From Haemonchus contortus (lineage: Eukaryota; Nematoda; Chromadorea; Rhabditida; Trichostrongylidae), in contig LS997562.1 of NCBI GenBank assembly GCA_000469685.2, positions 1,018,501 to 1,082,500 on the forward strand: a stretch of DNA of 64,000 nucleotides. The letters are read 5' to 3'. Under the pieces are notes generated by a model. It worked only from the letters and a program-made list of their open reading frames with translations, made no database searches and had not been told where the DNA came from. The translations under genes and the position numbers were made by a program. Positions 10,840 to 23,300 of this stretch are shown here, in pieces (the stretch's first letter is position 1; each line of letters opens with the position of its first letter).

Positions 10840-11560
10840 CACGGAAATTCATTACTCCTGTCCTCGTAGACCTAGAACGTTCAAATTTGGTAGGAGCACA
10901 GGCGACGGTGGGAACACGAAGTGGGGGCGGCGGGACCGAACTCCGCCCACAACGGGCGAGGTTTGCGCGAAGTAAATGTTGGAGTGGTAAAATCATAACT
11001 CCTTTCCCCGTGGACCTAGAGCGTTCAAATATGATGAGAGTACAAGAGGCAGGATGGAAACACTCATTGTAGATGACAGAATCAGACCCCGCCCACAGGA
11101 GGCAGGGCTTGCGCGAGAAATCATAGCTCCTGTTCCCGTGAACCTAGAACGTTCAAATTTGATAAGCATACAGGTAACATGATAGGAATACTGATGATAG
11201 GTGGTAGGAAGACATGTGACATGTGAGATGTGACGGGATCGATCTGATAACAAATGATAAGAGCTGATAAGTAGCCCAAAAAAGCAAGACCCATTCACGA
11301 AATGGAACCCCGACGGAGAAATTAGTTTGGTGCTGAGGGTATATAATCTTTGTTCTTTGTATATTTCACTAGATAAGGCGGGATGCTATAGTAGGGTGAC
11401 AAAAAGTTTGTATAAGCGCAATGATCTATTATGACCACTACCCAGCAAGGTTTGCGACTCAGTGAGGGATCACGGTTCCTATTTGCTTTTATTTTATTCG
11501 CTACAAAACTTATCCAACCGCAAATAATGTAGTAGTCACTGCTAATGATATATCCTTAGA
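10840..11560 (+). repeat. Composite repeat: family A tandem units plus conserved 3' module
   Basis: Tandem GC-rich units (TTCATTACTCCTG, CTAGAACGTTCAAATTTGG, CTCCGCCCACAACGGGCGAG) run to about 11190. They are followed by a GATAA-rich segment (TGATAACAAATGATAAGAGC) and then CACTACCCAGCAAGGTTTGC and AACTTATCCAACCGCAAAT. The same order is found at 34196-34870, with shorter versions at 32285-32700 and 38985-39560. This suggests a single composite mobile element rather than independent repeats. Confidence 0.6.
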
Positions 11561-11592
11561 TGTTCATTGATAACATCCACCTATTCTTGCAG

Positions 11593-12140
11593 TCTGCTTC
11601 TCCTTGAGATATACAGAGCACTGGGCCTTTTTTTAAGAAACTTTGCTCACAAAGATGGTGAGTAGCAATTGAATGAGCTTTTTTCACTTTTTTACAGAGT
11701 CGAGTTCTATGAGCCAATCATTAAATTAACTTCTATGTTAAGCGTTGCTTTTGACTACATAATCACAGCACCCCCCCCCCCCACCCCATTCCATATTCTC
11801 TTGCAGTACTTTGAAAGTATAAGAAGGGACATTCTCTTTTCGCTAATGTGTGTGGAAGGCTTGCAGACGATAGTTTGGAAGTTGAGGTAGTTTGCAGGAA
11901 AGGTGAGCGTTGTCCATAATGTGGCAATTTTTTTGTCAATTCGTTGATACTTCGATATTTAGACATTATTACGGTACCCATTTTATGTTCACATGTTTTT
12001 TGGCATTTTTTGTCTATTGTTTCCTTTACCCTTCCTAATATTTCAGAATGTAACAAAGTTTTTAGAAGTTTTCTCTCATAGAACCTATATTGGTTCAGCT
12101 GAGTGTTTCAGACAGCTCAACAGTCAACTAGTTGATGGAG
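11593..12140 (+). CDS. Partial multi-exon gene, product not recognised
   Basis: Four exons fit together in phase: 11593-11657 (LLLLEIYRALGLFLRNFAHK), 11700-11743 (VEFYEPIIKLTSMLS), 11807-11886 (begins YFESIRRDILFSLMCVEGLQ) and 12082-12140 (TYIGSAECFRQLNSQLVDG). The acceptors TTGCAG, CTCTTGCAG and TTCTCTCATAG are good; the donor after exon 2 (GTTGCT) and the acceptor ACAGAG of exon 2 are weak. The first exon needs two bases from an upstream exon and the last ends in phase 1, so both ends are missing. The residues suggest a helical, leucine-rich protein. I do not recognise a family. It lies on the same strand as eIF4A3 and the DHHC gene, between them. Chance agreement of phases is possible but not likely for four exons. 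Confidence 0.4.
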
Positions 12141-13333
12141 GTGCGAAGTAATCTAAATTGAAACATTTTGAAGACATACTATTGACAAACGATCAAATTA
12201 TAGATTACAAGAAAATAAAAACTCTAAAAGAAGTTGGAAAAGCTTTCGGGGAGCGAAACTACTTATATGAAATCACTGTAGACGGTCTACGAAATTGATA
12301 AAAGTAAGCGTAGAGTTACTGTAGTTGTTATTAGTACGCATTTGCAGACTGTTACTGTTGTGGAAGTAAATAGCGTCTTTTTCTTCGATTTATGTAGTTA
12401 TTCTAGAAGTGCCTTGAATTTTTTCTTAATACCTGATGCTCTCGTATACTTTTGTTAAGTAGATGCTGCTATGCTTAAGGGTGGCCCTTACAGCATGGAG
12501 ATGGAAAGGGTTTCAGTTTTGAGCTCGTGATTTTTTGAATAGACCTTCCAAGTAAATGGCAATGATATCTGCATATCTGTTTTTAAATCTTGTCGTGTGA
12601 TTGATAGTCCATGGAGGGATCTCCGACAACTCTAATTGTAGCTTCTCATCAAATCTTTCTTTTTCTTTAACATTTTCCTGCTTACTGTACTATCCATTTT
12701 ATATGTGATGATGGAAATATAAAGAATCACACTTTTCTTCTGATCCGGGAAAAATACCAATTACTATGCTAATTTATGCATGTAATTTTGCCACTGTTTT
12801 GAAAGCTCGTGTAAATCTCTTTGGATATTCTCGGAGGCGGACTTCTCGGAAGCAGGAACAGATACTGCTGTTATTGGCGTCAGGCAATTTTTTCTGGAGC
12901 TATTGCCTTCATACTTATAGGGAACTAGAATTTGAAATCCCATCGCTGTCACTAATTTCACAGGGGGTGGAAAATTTTCGTGTTTAATGACGGGATCCAA
13001 AGAGTGGTGCGTTCGCACGGCACATATTTGCACCTACCGCCTATCCCTGATAGCAAACTAGAGACGTGGAATGGTGCTCTGTACTCGAAAGAGAGCTAGT
13101 TATCACTGCTTTTGTTACCAGATTGTGTGGTCTAAAATCTACATAAATTGTGTGAATCTTTTCTTATTGGTACATTGGATAATTGGAACTTATATTTCTT
13201 TTTTCCCTATATGGTTTCAATTTCTTTGCCTTCTACGACATGAGATGACAATGGTGAGAAAGGGGCTGTCATGTTTGAACAACAGCTCTTTCTGTGCTGT
13301 GTTCCTTACAATTCCTTCACATCAATGGATAAG
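12141..13333. other. Possible 3' part of the unidentified gene; no secure exon
   Basis: Several acceptor-like sites (for example TTAAG at about 12479) open short frames, but none extends the gene convincingly. The only longer reading is on the opposite strand (12764-13033). AATAAA occurs further downstream, inside the tandem duplication at 13334-13541. Confidence 0.3.
12764..13033 (-). CDS. Uncertain 89-codon open frame on the - strand
   Basis: The frame starts MQICAVRTHHS and ends ENIQRDLHELSKQWQNYM followed by HKLA and a stop. The second half is hydrophilic and helix-prone, more protein-like than most chance frames here. The + strand is also open over much of it, so the strand choice is weak. 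Splice sites could start it later, for example after AAATTAG. No family is recognised. Confidence 0.2.
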   Translation of the reverse strand: MQICAVRTHHSLDPVIKHENFPPPVKLVTAMGFQILVPYKYEGNSSRKNCLTPITAVSVPASEKSASENIQRDLHELSKQWQNYMHKLA

Positions 13334-13541
13334 TGATATGTGATTGAGCTTTCATATAGTTTTGAACTTTGTGTACCACCCTGAAATTTTGAAGAAATAA
13401 AAAATGTGGACGCAATGCTCAATGATTTTATCATCAATGATATGTGATTGAGCTTTCATATAGTTTTGAACTTTGTGTACCACCCTGAAATTTTGAAGAA
13501 ATAAAAAATTTGGACGCAATGCTCAATGATTTTATCATCAC
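13334..13541. repeat. 104-bp tandem duplication carrying AATAAA
   Basis: Two adjacent, nearly identical units occupy 13334-13437 and 13438-13541. Each begins TGATATGTGATTGAGCTTTC and contains GAAGAAATAAAAAAT. Only one or two bases differ between the copies, so the duplication is recent. The AATAAA box in each unit could serve as a + strand polyadenylation signal, so the cleavage site itself may have been duplicated. Confidence 0.85.
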
Positions 13542-14339
13542 GGGTAGTCTCGTAGTCTCGTGAGTTGGGGCACGGTTCGATTGCTTGGTATGCAACGCTT
13601 TCTACTCATGTTTTGCATATTGCAGTATTTCGGGTACTCGGAACTTGTTACTTGATTGGAAGCACTAGCTCTTTGTAATTTGGGTGCAGGTTCAGCTTAC
13701 CTCGAGGTAGGATGCCGCGTAGCAATGTTTGCACTTATTTTTAATGTATTCTTTAATGATGTCATAGGCATTGGTATCCAAGCGTACGTTTATTATTTCA
13801 ACAATTTTGTTATACATATTTATTATGCACTCGAGTTGCCCCACCAGCTAATCATAATAGAAAAACATTTCAGAGCTAGAAAAAAAAAACAGAAAAGCCG
13901 TTACACATACTAGATACCGATATACATATAAATAGTAGTAATCCATTGTCGATGGAGCCCACTTATGAGCTACTAGAATACATCCGCTTAGAGTTATCTC
14001 TGAGGGAGTCCTTTTATCGAAGGACATGGAACACGCACGGTATCCGTTGTAGCTGTAATCACACCATCTTGATATTGCTTTTCACTTATCGTACTTCATA
14101 TATGCGAACATTGAGAAATTTAGTTACGCAAATTTAGTGACTTTTGAAACGTGGTGTAATAACTGATGACGTACTGAAACCATTGAAATGTGTTTGTTTT
14201 TGATCATTCGCTGACTCTCGTTTCGAAGTTTTTTTTATTGTTTCAAAGCCTTCTGATGCGGCTAATGTTTTTCGGTAGAGAGGCCACAACAAGAGAAGCG
14301 CCGAGCAAGATGAGGCATTAACGAGAGGTGGGCGCCAAT
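13542..14339. other. Intergenic DNA before the DHHC gene
   Basis: No gene or recognised repeat is seen. The segment is AT-rich. An in-frame TAA lies 15 bases upstream of the DHHC start codon, so the promoter and any trans-splice acceptor should be in this interval. A pyrimidine-rich run followed by ATTGTTTCAAAG near 14240 is a possible acceptor, but this is not secure. Confidence 0.35.
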
Positions 14340-17300
14340 ATGACGGATAAGACGCACTGTTGTGGCCGTAAATGGTGTGTCGGCGATCCATGTGGAATCG
14401 TGTGCGCCGTTATAACGTGGTGAGAATTTACTCTGGGAAATTTGCACTGTTACACAAGGTAAAATAATATTCTGGTCAGATCAACTGAATTGAGAGTTTC
14501 GCACCAAAATAATTGTGCGTGGCTGCATACAATGTGTGCAGCTACGCACAATTATTTTAGTACGAGTATTAAATATGTGTTTATGCGTACGTATGTGATA
14601 TAAGTATGTATGTAGGAAGAAAGTTCATAGATTTCTGTTTAGATCTGGAGCATTCAAACTCGAAGTGATTCAAATAATTAGGGTGGGGCATTGATGGATA
14701 GTGACAAGGGTCGATCAAAAGTGGCATGACTGGTGGAACCTTGACTTTCAAATATGCTGTTTATGTTAAGTTTGAGAAATTTTTGGTCAAAGGGTGTGTG
14801 AATGACAAGTGGTAAGGGCTGATAAGGAGCGCCGAAAAGAATGACTAAATTTATTGCAGCTGTGGCTATTCACATGAAATCTTTCTCCTTGTTTCCTCGA
14901 AAAGTTCCTCCCTGAACATTTCATTAACCACTTCTACAGCGCATTTCATAAGGATAAGTTCACCCTCAAATTTAGTGTTTACATGATAAGAAGCCAAGCA
15001 GATAAGTTTTAAGCAGTACTATCAGAAAAAAAATCATTAGTAACGACAAAAAACATTTAGTAGCCAATGGGTCTTCCTTGTTCTAGCCCAATGTTGAATA
15101 GCCTACATGGCATACTCGAAACAAGGTTTCGAAAGGCCCCGCCGGAGTTTTCATTCTGAGATTCAATTACTGCCTGCTTGGGCTCGTCCGGGACTGACGG
15201 TTGTTCGCATAAATCTTTTTTACTATGATGCCCCCAGATCCTCCATCGTGTTCAGATCGGGGCTGCAAGCTGTCCATGCCAGAACTTCGAAATTCTGAGA
15301 AAGGAACCAGTCTTTCGTTAAATGACGAACGTGGATCGCAGCACTGTCCTGTTGAAAAACGTAGTTGAGACCACGTCGCCAGCTCAGAAATGGCAACAGT
15401 TGCCAATGTAAGGCTTCCTGAAAGCCTTACAGTCCATTTTGGGGGCCTTGAAAGCAAGCGACAGCCCGACATTTTTGCAGAAGGCACCCCTACCATTACG
15501 CTTCCTCCTCCAAAAGTGCGGCGACTAGAGTTGATCGGCTCTTTTTGTAAGTCTTGCCAGTAGTAGCTATAAACATCGAGGACTTCCAAATTGACTTTCT
15601 TTTCATCGAAAAATACGACCTGAACGAGAATATCGGACTGTATGGCTAATCGGTAATACAAGCTGACTTTCGTCCAATCTCATCCCAAATTCAACTTCGC
15701 AAATTCAATCGTGCCTTCCTGTGGTGGTTGGTGCCATCTTCATTGCTGCCCTGGAAATGCTGCTGCTCTTTTTCACGGCTCTCCACTCGTAGTTTTGGAC
15801 ACCGAGAGACCCAACTCCGATCGAACTTCGTTCAACGACAAGGTTTTGTCCGAATTAGTTTTTATCATTCTCCTCTCGTCGTTCGCGGTGGGCTTGCGCG
15901 GTCATCCCATCCTTGTGGGGCTCTGTAGTCTTCAAATACTTTTGAACGGAGCTGAGGGATCTCACGATTCTCCTCCTAATTGCCCTGTGTCACGAAAATT
16001 TTGATTTTGTGCTCTTTCTTTTAGAGAAAGATGACCTCCGCGAGGCAAAGTGCGTATTGCTTCCAAACATATTTGCGAACGTTCTCTTCTATAGAGATCC
16101 CTCGTGGTGCAAGTTCTGCTGCACTAGATTTCAAAACCTTCGCGCTGTCGGGGGTGATCTTATACTTACGAAACGGAGGAACAATAGGTAATAACCCATA
16201 TAAAAGTTAATATAAAACTTGAATAAACCGAAGCACGTATATGGGGGTTATAGATGGTGGTGAATCTAATGGTGGTGCCAGAAAGTAAGGTGCTCAGCTG
16301 CTTATCCTGTAAATACCAAATTCGAGGGTGATCTTATACTTATGAAACGCGTTGTACACTGCGTCCCCTAAGGATACAGCCACCCATCATTTTCAACAAA
16401 ACTCATATTCCAGGGCACTTCAAGAAAAGGCTCAATATGCCAATTGTGCTCCACTCGGACTGTAACTTGTAGATCGACATTGAGTTCCATCTCAACAACA
16501 TGGAAAATTTCCCTGCATTTTTTTTGGAAATGATCACCTATGTATATGTTGTCTATGTTGCCAAATGATACAGCCATTAACCAAATCAATCTATTCAGCA
16601 GCGAAATGAAACAAAGAGGGATCGTTGCGTGATTGGTGACTAATTGAGCTCCCGATTCTTCGGATTATCACAAAAATACGACTGTCTAAGCCAAAGTAAG
16701 GGTTGTTAATGAGCTCCAGGTGCATGGTGCCCCAAGCGTCGGCGATTGTTTTTTCTAGCTCACTAATACCTACTGAACTTGCTGCTGAAGATTTATCAAG
16801 GAAACTGCTTGTTCTTTTCATAAGTCTTACCATGTTTCCCCATACGTTTCCCATTAGATTCGAGTCAGGATTGTCAGCTAGCCAGGGCAAAAGGTCGATT
16901 TGGTGCCGATCAAACCAGACCAGAGTGCTTCGGCCGACGTGAATCGGGGCGTTACCCTGCATGATTACGGGGTTCTACTGCCGATTCTGACGCCAGAAAG
17001 GAAGAAAAGCATGGCGCATGACGAATCGATAAACAGGAGAGTTGAGCTCATTTGGAGCAAAACATAAATGAAGACGTTCACGAAAAGACTTCACTAGAAA
17101 TTACGTCCGGATAGCCGAAGCTTATATTTTCATAGATCATGCCACTAGAATTGGTTGCCATTACAGGTAAACTTTTATCATAGGAAAAAACACCTCTAAA
17201 GAAGGAAGAGCAAACGCCAAGCCATGAAAAGGCACCCTACTCCGATCGCTTTGGATGCAATTACTGGCAAAAGAAACCCAGATATCGCCATGCTTTTCGG

Positions 17301-20300
17301 CCGAGAATACCCTCCTTACTTCTCGATCAACGATAAACTTAGCTTACTTATCACGTTCCAAACAGTAATCCTCGAGGCACTGGGTTTCAAAGAAGATTTG
17401 ATATCCGTATATGATTTAGTCGCATTCGACTCCTCTCAAAATTCGTTGCTTGTCTTTTTTCCAGAAGTAGCGAAGAACGTTCCCTACTCATTCTGGTCCC
17501 ATACGCTGTAGGCTTCCTGAAGAAATGGTCGGCAACTGCGTGGCTTTGGCCCAAATCTCGAGCGATTCCACGACATGGCAGTCCCTGATCCTTTCTTCGT
17601 GAATTTGGCTTTTCTCGAAATCGAATGGCAACCTTCCTTCAGCCATTAGCTTAAATCGGAAAGCAATACCAAATGAAGCAATTATGCGAAGTGTAAATGG
17701 AACGTGATGGGAGAGTATGAAGTGGTTGCATCATTTGGCAGCACACGCAAAGTGACTTTCCGAAAAAACGAAGTGAAAATTGTTCATGCTAGTGAGAAGG
17801 AACTCGTTGGTGGTTTGCAAGTTACGATCCGAATGGGACACATTTCCATGTTAAGCCTTTTCCTGAAGTGCCCTGGAACGTGAGTTTTGGAGAAATTCCT
17901 GAGTGACCGTATCAATAGCGGACGCAGTATAGTTACGGAATTTCGTACTTCATTCATTACGTGGTTTCACTCGTATAGGACACTCTCTCAACAAAGTAGC
18001 GGTTCCATATTTACTGCAGTCACTCTTCCTCGTAGCAAAAGATACGACTTAGGTTAATAAAGTGACATTTCAGCTCTTGCCCATTATTAGAAGAATGTAA
18101 CATGATTAGTTATTGGAAGAGTTAGGAAAAATTGTGTTACGCTATGTTATTTTGTATACCTTATCTTATGGCAAAATCTCGTTAAACCATTGTCGTGAGA
18201 AAAAAGTGTAAAAGAAGAAATAGAATGATGAGTAAAGTGTGATATCTGCTATCAGAACTTTTGTATCAGTTATATAGTTGTTTGGTGGGGTACTGCTAAA
18301 ATTCCTTTAGTAAGATAGCGAGTTAACGAAAGCTGTATAATCATTCAGCTTATATTAACATTTGCTTGGTACCAACTTTCTGGATGCTACGTATTCAATA
18401 AAAATGTGGATAGATAAATCAAACGAAGAAATTGCCCACATCTAGGACAGCGAGCCGAGCAGAATTACGTGTGCCAGAGAATTTAATCACTATATTGTAA
18501 TAGTGCTTGTGAATGAATAGTGTGTCTAATCTAATCCAATCTTCTGATCTTCATTCGCTAATAATAGTGCTCTGACGTATAGTGCTGGAGACGAAGGTTT
18601 CAGAAACCCATGTTCACGAATACATGACTCATGATGTATGAATTCTGTTTCAAGATCAAATGGATTGTGTTGATTCATTGTAAGGTGAACACACTAATAC
18701 TACTTTAGGTTGTTGATCTTATACAGCCAATTCGTGGTGTTTCTCGTATTGATTCACTCCTATGATGAACACTGGCTTCATACTGGCGTCAACTTTGTGT
18801 TGTTTGAATCCCTGACAGCTTTGGCTCTTATCAGTCATGTGAAGGTATTTCAATAAGTAGGAAAATTCACATTCATTTTACTGGCCACCGAGACAAGTTT
18901 AGACGATGCTGACTGATCCCGGCTCAGTGCCCAAGGGCAACGCTACCGAGGAACACATAGAAAGGCTTCAGGCTGCAGAAGAGTTCAAGGTATAATATGA
19001 TGTATGCCCTCCATTTGATTTCCCGTTTATTAATTATCATATCTTTCTTTTCTTCTCGTTTTTGCCCTTACAAGAGGCTATGGCGAGCGATTGTTCATAG
19101 ATGGTGGGGTTGGTGCAGAGCTACCTGAGTATGCTGATTGCCGCGCCGTCGGGGCCGTCCCACCGAGGCCATTCCGCATCGGTGGTTGCTCGGCAAGACG
19201 ACCCAAGCGGGGTGAGCTAGGTGACCGGGGTCTTCTGCCCGTTCGCTACGCACGAGTCCAGCTGCCACACGGACGCCCAGTCCCCCTTGCGTCCTCTTAG
19301 TAGTGGTACTGGGCTGGTACTGCCTCCGCACTACGATGGGTTGCTCGTCCAGCGCCGAGTTCTCTCGAGGCGCTGGGCGCGTGGTCCTACCTGGGCCAGT
19401 GAACCCATCCCTGTGCGCAACAGGATGTCTGCTATATGCGGATGTTACCACACTTCAATACTAAGAGCACTCATCATGGATTATGCTATTTTATAAGGAA
19501 CTACGTATGAAGGAAATAAATGGGAGATTAAATGCGAATAAATGTGAATACTACGATACGAACAAAACTGTGAGAAAGAGTATGGAAAAATCAAATAAAC
19601 ATGAAAACCACTCTAAACCTACGGACAGGGTACAATCCTGCTAATTCTCAATCCAGGACCATCCAAATCCTCCCACCCTTGTTCTGGCACTGCGAACACG
19701 ACGGTGACGAGACTGGATAATGCAATCGTCGCATGATAGAAAGAGCAGCTAGAGTCCGTGGCTAAGCATAGCCACGTGGCAGACCCGCTCTCTGCTGCAT
19801 ACTGTGCCTTCCTGGCGGGACCGAGGTTGCGCCACGCCAGGCCGACGTATAAGTCTTCCGAATGGCACGACACTGATCTAAGCGCGTGGGCTCCGTCTAA
19901 CGCAAGGCTGCCCTCGTGCACGCTCAATGCTCTTATCCTACTTTGGCGAATTTTTCTTCATGATTCATTAATAAATAAATAAATAATTCCTGAAAAAATT
20001 TCAGGTGATTTATAAGTGTCAGAAGTGCTGTAGTATCAAACCGGATCGTGCGCATCATTGCTCGGTTTGCGATCGTTGTATTCGTCGTATGGATCATCAT
20101 TGTCCATGGGTGAATAATTGCGTGGGCGAAGCAAATCAGAAATATTTTGTTCTGTTCACGGTGAGCTTTAATACTTTTCAAAACATCAAACAAGTTTGCC
20201 TGTTCACCGGTTTCCTTAAAGCTTTTATAATTGTGGTCTTGTTTTTAGAGATTGCGCTAATGAGCTGATCGGACAACACTCTAGAAATTTCAAAGAGCAT

Positions 20301-23300
20301 GTGCATACCACAAATACATGGTGTTGCATGGCTTAGTTTTAGTATAGCATTTGATTTTTGAAAACTAGACTATTCTAGATAAGAGCTCTTCGAGATATTC
20401 TAGACAAGAGCTCTTTTTTCCTTCTTTTATCGTGCCTGTCCATACGTTGTTGGAGCGAATGCAATGGCCCATAGAATTTAAGAGAAGGCATGATTATTAG
20501 ATTCTGCCTTGCCTAATTCTTTGTGTTCCTCTCGTTCAAGTGTGGAAGCATCAGAATAAAGTTCGGGAACAAAACAGACAAGTTTTTTGGTGTCGAGTTA
20601 TTCTGGAAGTGCTATTTTGAAAGTCGAAATTATCGCAAAGCGCTAACAACAACGCCTTGGTAGACTAGACTATCAAAAAGTAGAGAAGAAGTTATGAAAA
20701 AGTTGGGCGCAATAATAGTATCTGCGCTTTTACACATATATGTGGATAAAAATACACATATCTGCGTAAAAATACATTAGCTTGTGTGCGAACGTAACGA
20801 ATGCGCTCGTACCATTCAAAAGCTCAACAGATTCGACAATATGAAGCATTTTCGGTTCCGTTATTGTAAATGGATAGAATAAGGAATCAGGATTGATAGC
20901 TTCATGTCAAGATTAAGGTTACGAACCACTAGCTTGTGAAAAATCAAATTATCCTGTTGCTTGACTGCTTGTTTTGTGATCTATATAATTTTCTTTCAGA
21001 TGTACATAGCACTATTGTCTTTTCATGCACTTTATTGGGGAATATGGCAGTTTGTACTTTGCGTCGGTAAGGAGTGGCATAGCTGCAGTAACCTCGGTCC
21101 GCCAGGTACAACGCTCATGCTGGTAAGTACATAAGTTCGTATTTTGGTGCATCTTCCTTTTTCCTGCATAGACTTCTGAGATTGTGTTGCACTTTTCTTT
21201 CTTCTTGGGTGATATCCTTCACAGAGGGTTTTATCTTACTGAAAAAAGATCTGAGGCCGGTTGGTGGTTAGGCTCGCGGCCCTAGACAAGAGACATGTAA
21301 ATCGTAGACCATGAGCCACCTTTACTTGTCCAAAGATGCAGATAGGATGAGACTCTCTACTTCTGCAGTGTTGGGTCGATTTATATTTTACTGTTTCGCA
21401 AGCGTATAAATGTATGCGTCTTTGGAGTGTAAACGTGCTTGGTTGGTATCCTGTCTTCGGTCCAGCTAAAAGATTGCATTTGAGTGATTGGGAAGTAAGT
21501 GGGGCAAGCTTCGGGGTTCCCTTCAACAAGTAAACTCCTTGTCTACTGTGGATAGCCTGACTGCTACCAGGCGTCTACCATCCCGAGGTTAGAGCCTGGA
21601 AAGCTACTCGTCGGTGCTCATATGTCGACATGTAGGTAATCCTCATCCCCTTGTACTTGAGGGGAGCCCCCACCGCTGGGTAGGATCGCTCGGAAGAAAC
21701 TGCCAATATTTTGGAACTATGTCGTTTGGAAACAGGAGGAGAATTGCACCTGTTCCAAACTGAAGTTTTGCCTGATTGACGTTGCTGTTGCCTCTGAATA
21801 AAACTTGGGATCTGACCATTGTCATCAGACGTTTGCGAATAACAAGACATGGTTCAACCCCCACCCTGGCAATCTTCGACTTTATTGCATGTGCACGCAC
21901 ATGAAAGTAAAAGAATTAAGCAACCACTCAAACAACAGCATCTCCAGTAACACGAACACAACTAATTATTATGTCTATTAGAAAGACTATTAGAAAGAAT
22001 GGGATTGAGATGGTAAGAGCAACAAACAGCAAAAAGAAGAGCAGATTAATTCATAGGCTCTAACATTTGCCACTTATTTAAGATAACGATGCAAGATCAA
22101 AGCCACTTTCTTGGAGATTTTGAGAAAATCAGCTGAAGCCCTGGCAGTGAAAAACCTGGCCCCGATACTGGTTCGCGGTCGGGGAACTGATAACTTAAAT
22201 TTATCTCCTCTAGTACTGCAACACCGTATTTGGAAGAGTTAGTGATGTTGCACATTTAACCTTCCTAAGAAGATTTTAAACATAGTAATAAGATCCATCA
22301 TTTTTCGTCTCAGTAATAGTGAGTCCAATCCCAATATTTTATTTCTAACCACACCTCTCGGGATTGAATTGGAAGTGAATCCAAGTGCACGTACGAAGAT
22401 TTTCCTCGTAAAACTATTTTGTACAGATACGTTCTTCCTGATGTTCTTTTTTGAATGCACAGAGAAAACCGTCGTTCCGTATTCTAGAATTGGGCGAATA
22501 TAAGTTTTATACCCTTTGAGTAAAACACGAGGGTCCTTAGTTAAGACTCATTTTAGAAATCGGAAGAGTCGTTTCTCCGCTTTACTCACTATAATGGAGC
22601 AATGCGAATCAAATGTCAATTTGTCATCAATGACGAATCCTAAGTCTCTGACCTCTCGAACTTCACTAATAACAGAATGACTAAGGTGGTATGGGAACGA
22701 TGCAAGTCTCGGCTCAAGATGTAAAACATAAGTCTTTTCATGTGCCAGTGGAAGTTCCCATTTTTCTGACCAATCACTCACAGCATCAATTGCCTTTTGA
22801 ATTGCGTTGGCGTCATGAAGAGAAGAAACTGCTTTATATATTTTGATATTCCGCGAATACTTTACAGACTACGTCTAAATTCTCGACCAGTTGAGGAACC
22901 TCATACGTGTAAATGCTGAACAAAATGGGTGATAAGACCGACCCTTGAGGAACCCCGCAAGGAGCCGCTCTTATCGAAAAAAAGCTATCGTTAATGCGGA
23001 CTTGAAATGAGCGTCCTTCAAGGAACTCGCCCAGCCAGCTTACTATTCTTCTGTGCACACCTATGTGCGTGAGCTTCATGAGTAATTTCGCATGAGATAC
23101 CCTATCAAAAGCCTTAGAAAAATCGAAATATATTGCATCTACTCCTTCATTATTATCCAAGTACAGCGTCCAATCATTTATGGCTTCGAGCATCTGGATT
23201 ACCGTAGAACGGCCTTTTCGAAATCCATGTTGGCTATCGGGTAAAATATTATTCTGCTCCAGATGTCCTACAAGAGGCCTGCTTAAAATTTTCTCAAATA

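Noticed and set aside
15711..16004. Open frame on the + strand
   Set aside because: It is the antisense shadow of the decayed Tc1 transposase N-terminus on the - strand.
17224..17511. Open frame on the + strand (95 codons)
   Set aside because: It lies inside the inverted-repeat-bounded Tc1-like element, whose transposase is on the other strand; a similar stretch in the 5380-6330 copy is not conserved as protein.
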